A stretch of DNA of 64,000 nucleotides. Source: Stramenopiles sp. TOSAG23-2 (lineage: Eukaryota > Sar). The stretch lies in the NCBI GenBank assembly GCA_900128395.1, contig LT649234.1:31012-95011 (forward strand). The letters run 5' to 3'. The notes beneath the pieces are model-generated. The model had not been told where the DNA came from. It saw only the letters and a program-made list of their open reading frames with translations, and ran no database searches. Below are positions 62,430 through 64,000 of this stretch, one piece after another; the stretch's first letter is position 1, and every line of letters starts with the position of its first letter. A program made the translations under genes and the position numbers.

Positions 62430-63926
62430 ATGCCTACATCATCATCATCATCAGAATTAACGACACATTTTTTAAAAGTAGATAATGAAAATAATAACTC
62501 TACAACTACTAAACGTTTAATTGGCATTGATTTATTTCGAGGTTTAATTATGATAGTAATGGCGTGGGATCATTCAAAAGATTTTTTAGCAAATAAAAAG
62601 TTACCAAAACATCAAGGTGGTAGTGCTTGGAGTGGCGAGTTACAAGATTTTGATCATAGTTCTTTGTTATTCTTTGCAAGATTTATAAGTCATTTTTGTG
62701 CTCCTGGATTTTTCTATACAATGGGAATTGGTATGGTATTATTTACAAAGTCACGCTTATTGAAAAAGAAATGGAGTAAATTTAAGATTGTGAAACATTT
62801 TTTAATACGTGGTTTTGTATTATTACTTGTTGGTCGATTGGTTGATATTGCAATTATTTTTCAAGTAATACCAATAATAATTGATCATAAACCATTTCCA
62901 ATTGAAAAAATATTTGGTGGTAGTATTTGGACAATACCATTTATTGGTATTTGGGAAGTTATGACTGGTTTATCATATGTAATGATTGTAGTTGGTTTAT
63001 TTATTCCAACAATAGTGGAAAATATGTTTGTGAAAAAATTAAATCAAAATAAAATCAACATATTTTTCCAACATACAATGATCCTTTTCATTGCACTACT
63101 ATCCTTTATTTTATCAAATTATACCATCGTTCATGCACAAAATGGTGATCCATGTGGACCATCTTGTCATGAGATGAAGAATAGTTCCAATGTACAACCT
63201 CCATGGCCGAGAGAAGAAGGAATAGCAACAGGTTTTTGGGAAATATTTTTGCGTTATACATTGATTCCAGGACGTTTTTCAAAAGGTGTTATAATTTACC
63301 CATTGATACCATGGATTAGTATGACATTATTTGGAATTGTACATGGTTATGGATTTTCAACAAATCCAACAAAAAGTTATCTTATTGCTAGATATGTTGG
63401 TATTATAAGTTTGATATTTTTTATTTGTATACGTTTATATGGCCATGATGGATATTTTGGTAATTTGCGAGGTTTACCACGTGATGGTGTACAAGGTAAT
63501 TGGTTAATTGCATTTTTGAATGTATGCAAATATCCACCATCAATTGCATATACATTATTAACATTAGGTATAGATTTATTGATTTTAGGTACTATTGAAA
63601 GATTCATAAACTTTTTTACAAATTGTTGCAGTAATGATACAAACAACATCATCAATAATAACAATGAAAAACAAATAACAACATCATTAATATTAAAACG
63701 AATTTTATTAGCATATGGTAAAGTACCTTTATTTTTTTACTTGATTCATTTTCAAGTTTTAGGTGTATTATCAATGATATTACAATTTCTAGGAAACGGA
63801 TTAGATTTAGATTTAGTAATTATACCGTACATCTTTGTTTTAATGTTTATGTTTTTTATTTGTGAAAAATATTCCAAATATAAAATGACATTAAGTAGTG
63901 AAAGTTGGATACGAAATTATTTATAA
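62430..63926 (+). CDS. Multi-pass acyltransferase, DUF1624/HGSNAT-like
   Basis: The 498-residue protein opens with a short Ser/Thr/Asn N-terminus, then the family hallmark GIDLFRGLIMIVMAWDHSKD (about residues 32-51). Around ten membrane helices follow (for example FLIRGFVLLLVGRLVDIAII, TILSYVMIVVGLFIP-type segments, and a C-terminal PLFFYLIHFQVLGVLSMILQ). Conserved RGxxM and DH residues near the first helix are typical of DUF1624 and heparan-alpha-glucosaminide N-acetyltransferase relatives, which transfer acetyl groups across membranes. The substrate is unknown; a lysosomal or plasma-membrane location is possible. An Asn-rich loop sits at about residue 400. The next 74 bases to the window end hold no gene. 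Confidence 0.82.
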   Translation: MPTSSSSSELTTHFLKVDNENNNSTTTKRLIGIDLFRGLIMIVMAWDHSKDFLANKKLPKHQGGSAWSGELQDFDHSSLLFFARFISHFCAPGFFYTMGIGMVLFTKSRLLKKKWSKFKIVKHFLIRGFVLLLVGRLVDIAIIFQVIPIIIDHKPFPIEKIFGGSIWTIPFIGIWEVMTGLSYVMIVVGLFIPTIVENMFVKKLNQNKINIFFQHTMILFIALLSFILSNYTIVHAQNGDPCGPSCHEMKNSSNVQPPWPREEGIATGFWEIFLRYTLIPGRFSKGVIIYPLIPWISMTLFGIVHGYGFSTNPTKSYLIARYVGIISLIFFICIRLYGHDGYFGNLRGLPRDGVQGNWLIAFLNVCKYPPSIAYTLLTLGIDLLILGTIERFINFFTNCCSNDTNNIINNNNEKQITTSLILKRILLAYGKVPLFFYLIHFQVLGVLSMILQFLGNGLDLDLVIIPYIFVLMFMFFICEKYSKYKMTLSSESWIRNYL

Positions 63927-64000
63927 AAAAAAATACACAAAAAGAATTAATGTGTGTGTATGAAGTAATTATTTTTAAATATTTATAAAATTTATAAAAA

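Overview
This is AT-rich nuclear DNA from a protist that builds motile cilia or flagella. About 26 protein genes are present, nearly all uninterrupted single open frames that use standard stop codons (TAA, TAG and TGA all occur as terminators). Strong identifications are alpha-tubulin, LIS1, the spliceosome factor CWC22, the replication factor PSF3 (GINS3), an A/B-type cyclin, a polycystin-2-type channel and a bacterial-type uS17 ribosomal protein, together with a probable CFAP99. CCT-domain proteins, IQ/coiled-coil proteins and EF-hand/MABP/RanBP2-finger giants suggest a heterotrophic flagellate, perhaps a stramenopile; the lineage is inference. Asn-, Gln- and Ser-rich runs are common, as in other AT-rich protists.

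Layout, left to right: a partial IQ/coiled-coil giant (-); CFAP99 (+); PSF3 (-); LIS1 (+); a small membrane protein with a HEPN-like RNKLVH motif (-); a type II membrane glycosyltransferase (+); a single-EF-hand protein whose frame appears to continue past its stop (+); alpha-tubulin (-); CWC22 (+); a CCT-domain protein (-); mitochondrial-type uS17 (+); a multi-pass membrane protein (-); an alpha/beta hydrolase (-); a frame-interrupted PPR protein (+); polycystin-2 (-); a zinc-finger protein (+); a cysteine-rich surface protein (+); a 1710-residue zinc finger/coiled-coil/EF-hand/ankyrin/WW/RING protein (-); a secreted EGF/fibrinogen-like protein (+); a small coiled-coil protein (-); a cyclin (+); a 1977-residue EF-hand/MABP scaffold (-); a small Asn-rich protein (+); an RRM/polyQ protein (-); a broken GIY-YIG nuclease-like gene (+); and an acyltransferase of the DUF1624/HGSNAT type (+).

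Gene orientation alternates almost perfectly. Convergent spaces are short (mean about 0.4 kb) and carry TACGA/TCGTA-rich tracts. Divergent spaces are longer (mean about 1 kb) and carry GC-richer palindromic CCAG/CTGG islands and a dispersed element with the core GGGAAATTAGAATA. No operon, CRISPR array, tRNA or rRNA was seen.

Functionally, CFAP99, polycystin-2, alpha-tubulin and LIS1 fit a ciliary/microtubule theme. CWC22, PSF3, the cyclin and the RRM protein are nuclear housekeeping. uS17 and the PPR protein point to an organelle, most likely the mitochondrion. The most unusual observations are the internal frame breaks. The PPR frame is restored exactly by skipping one base at A7/ATA-TAA, and both breaks in the GIY-YIG gene also end in ATA-TAA, a combination that none of the intact genes uses to terminate.
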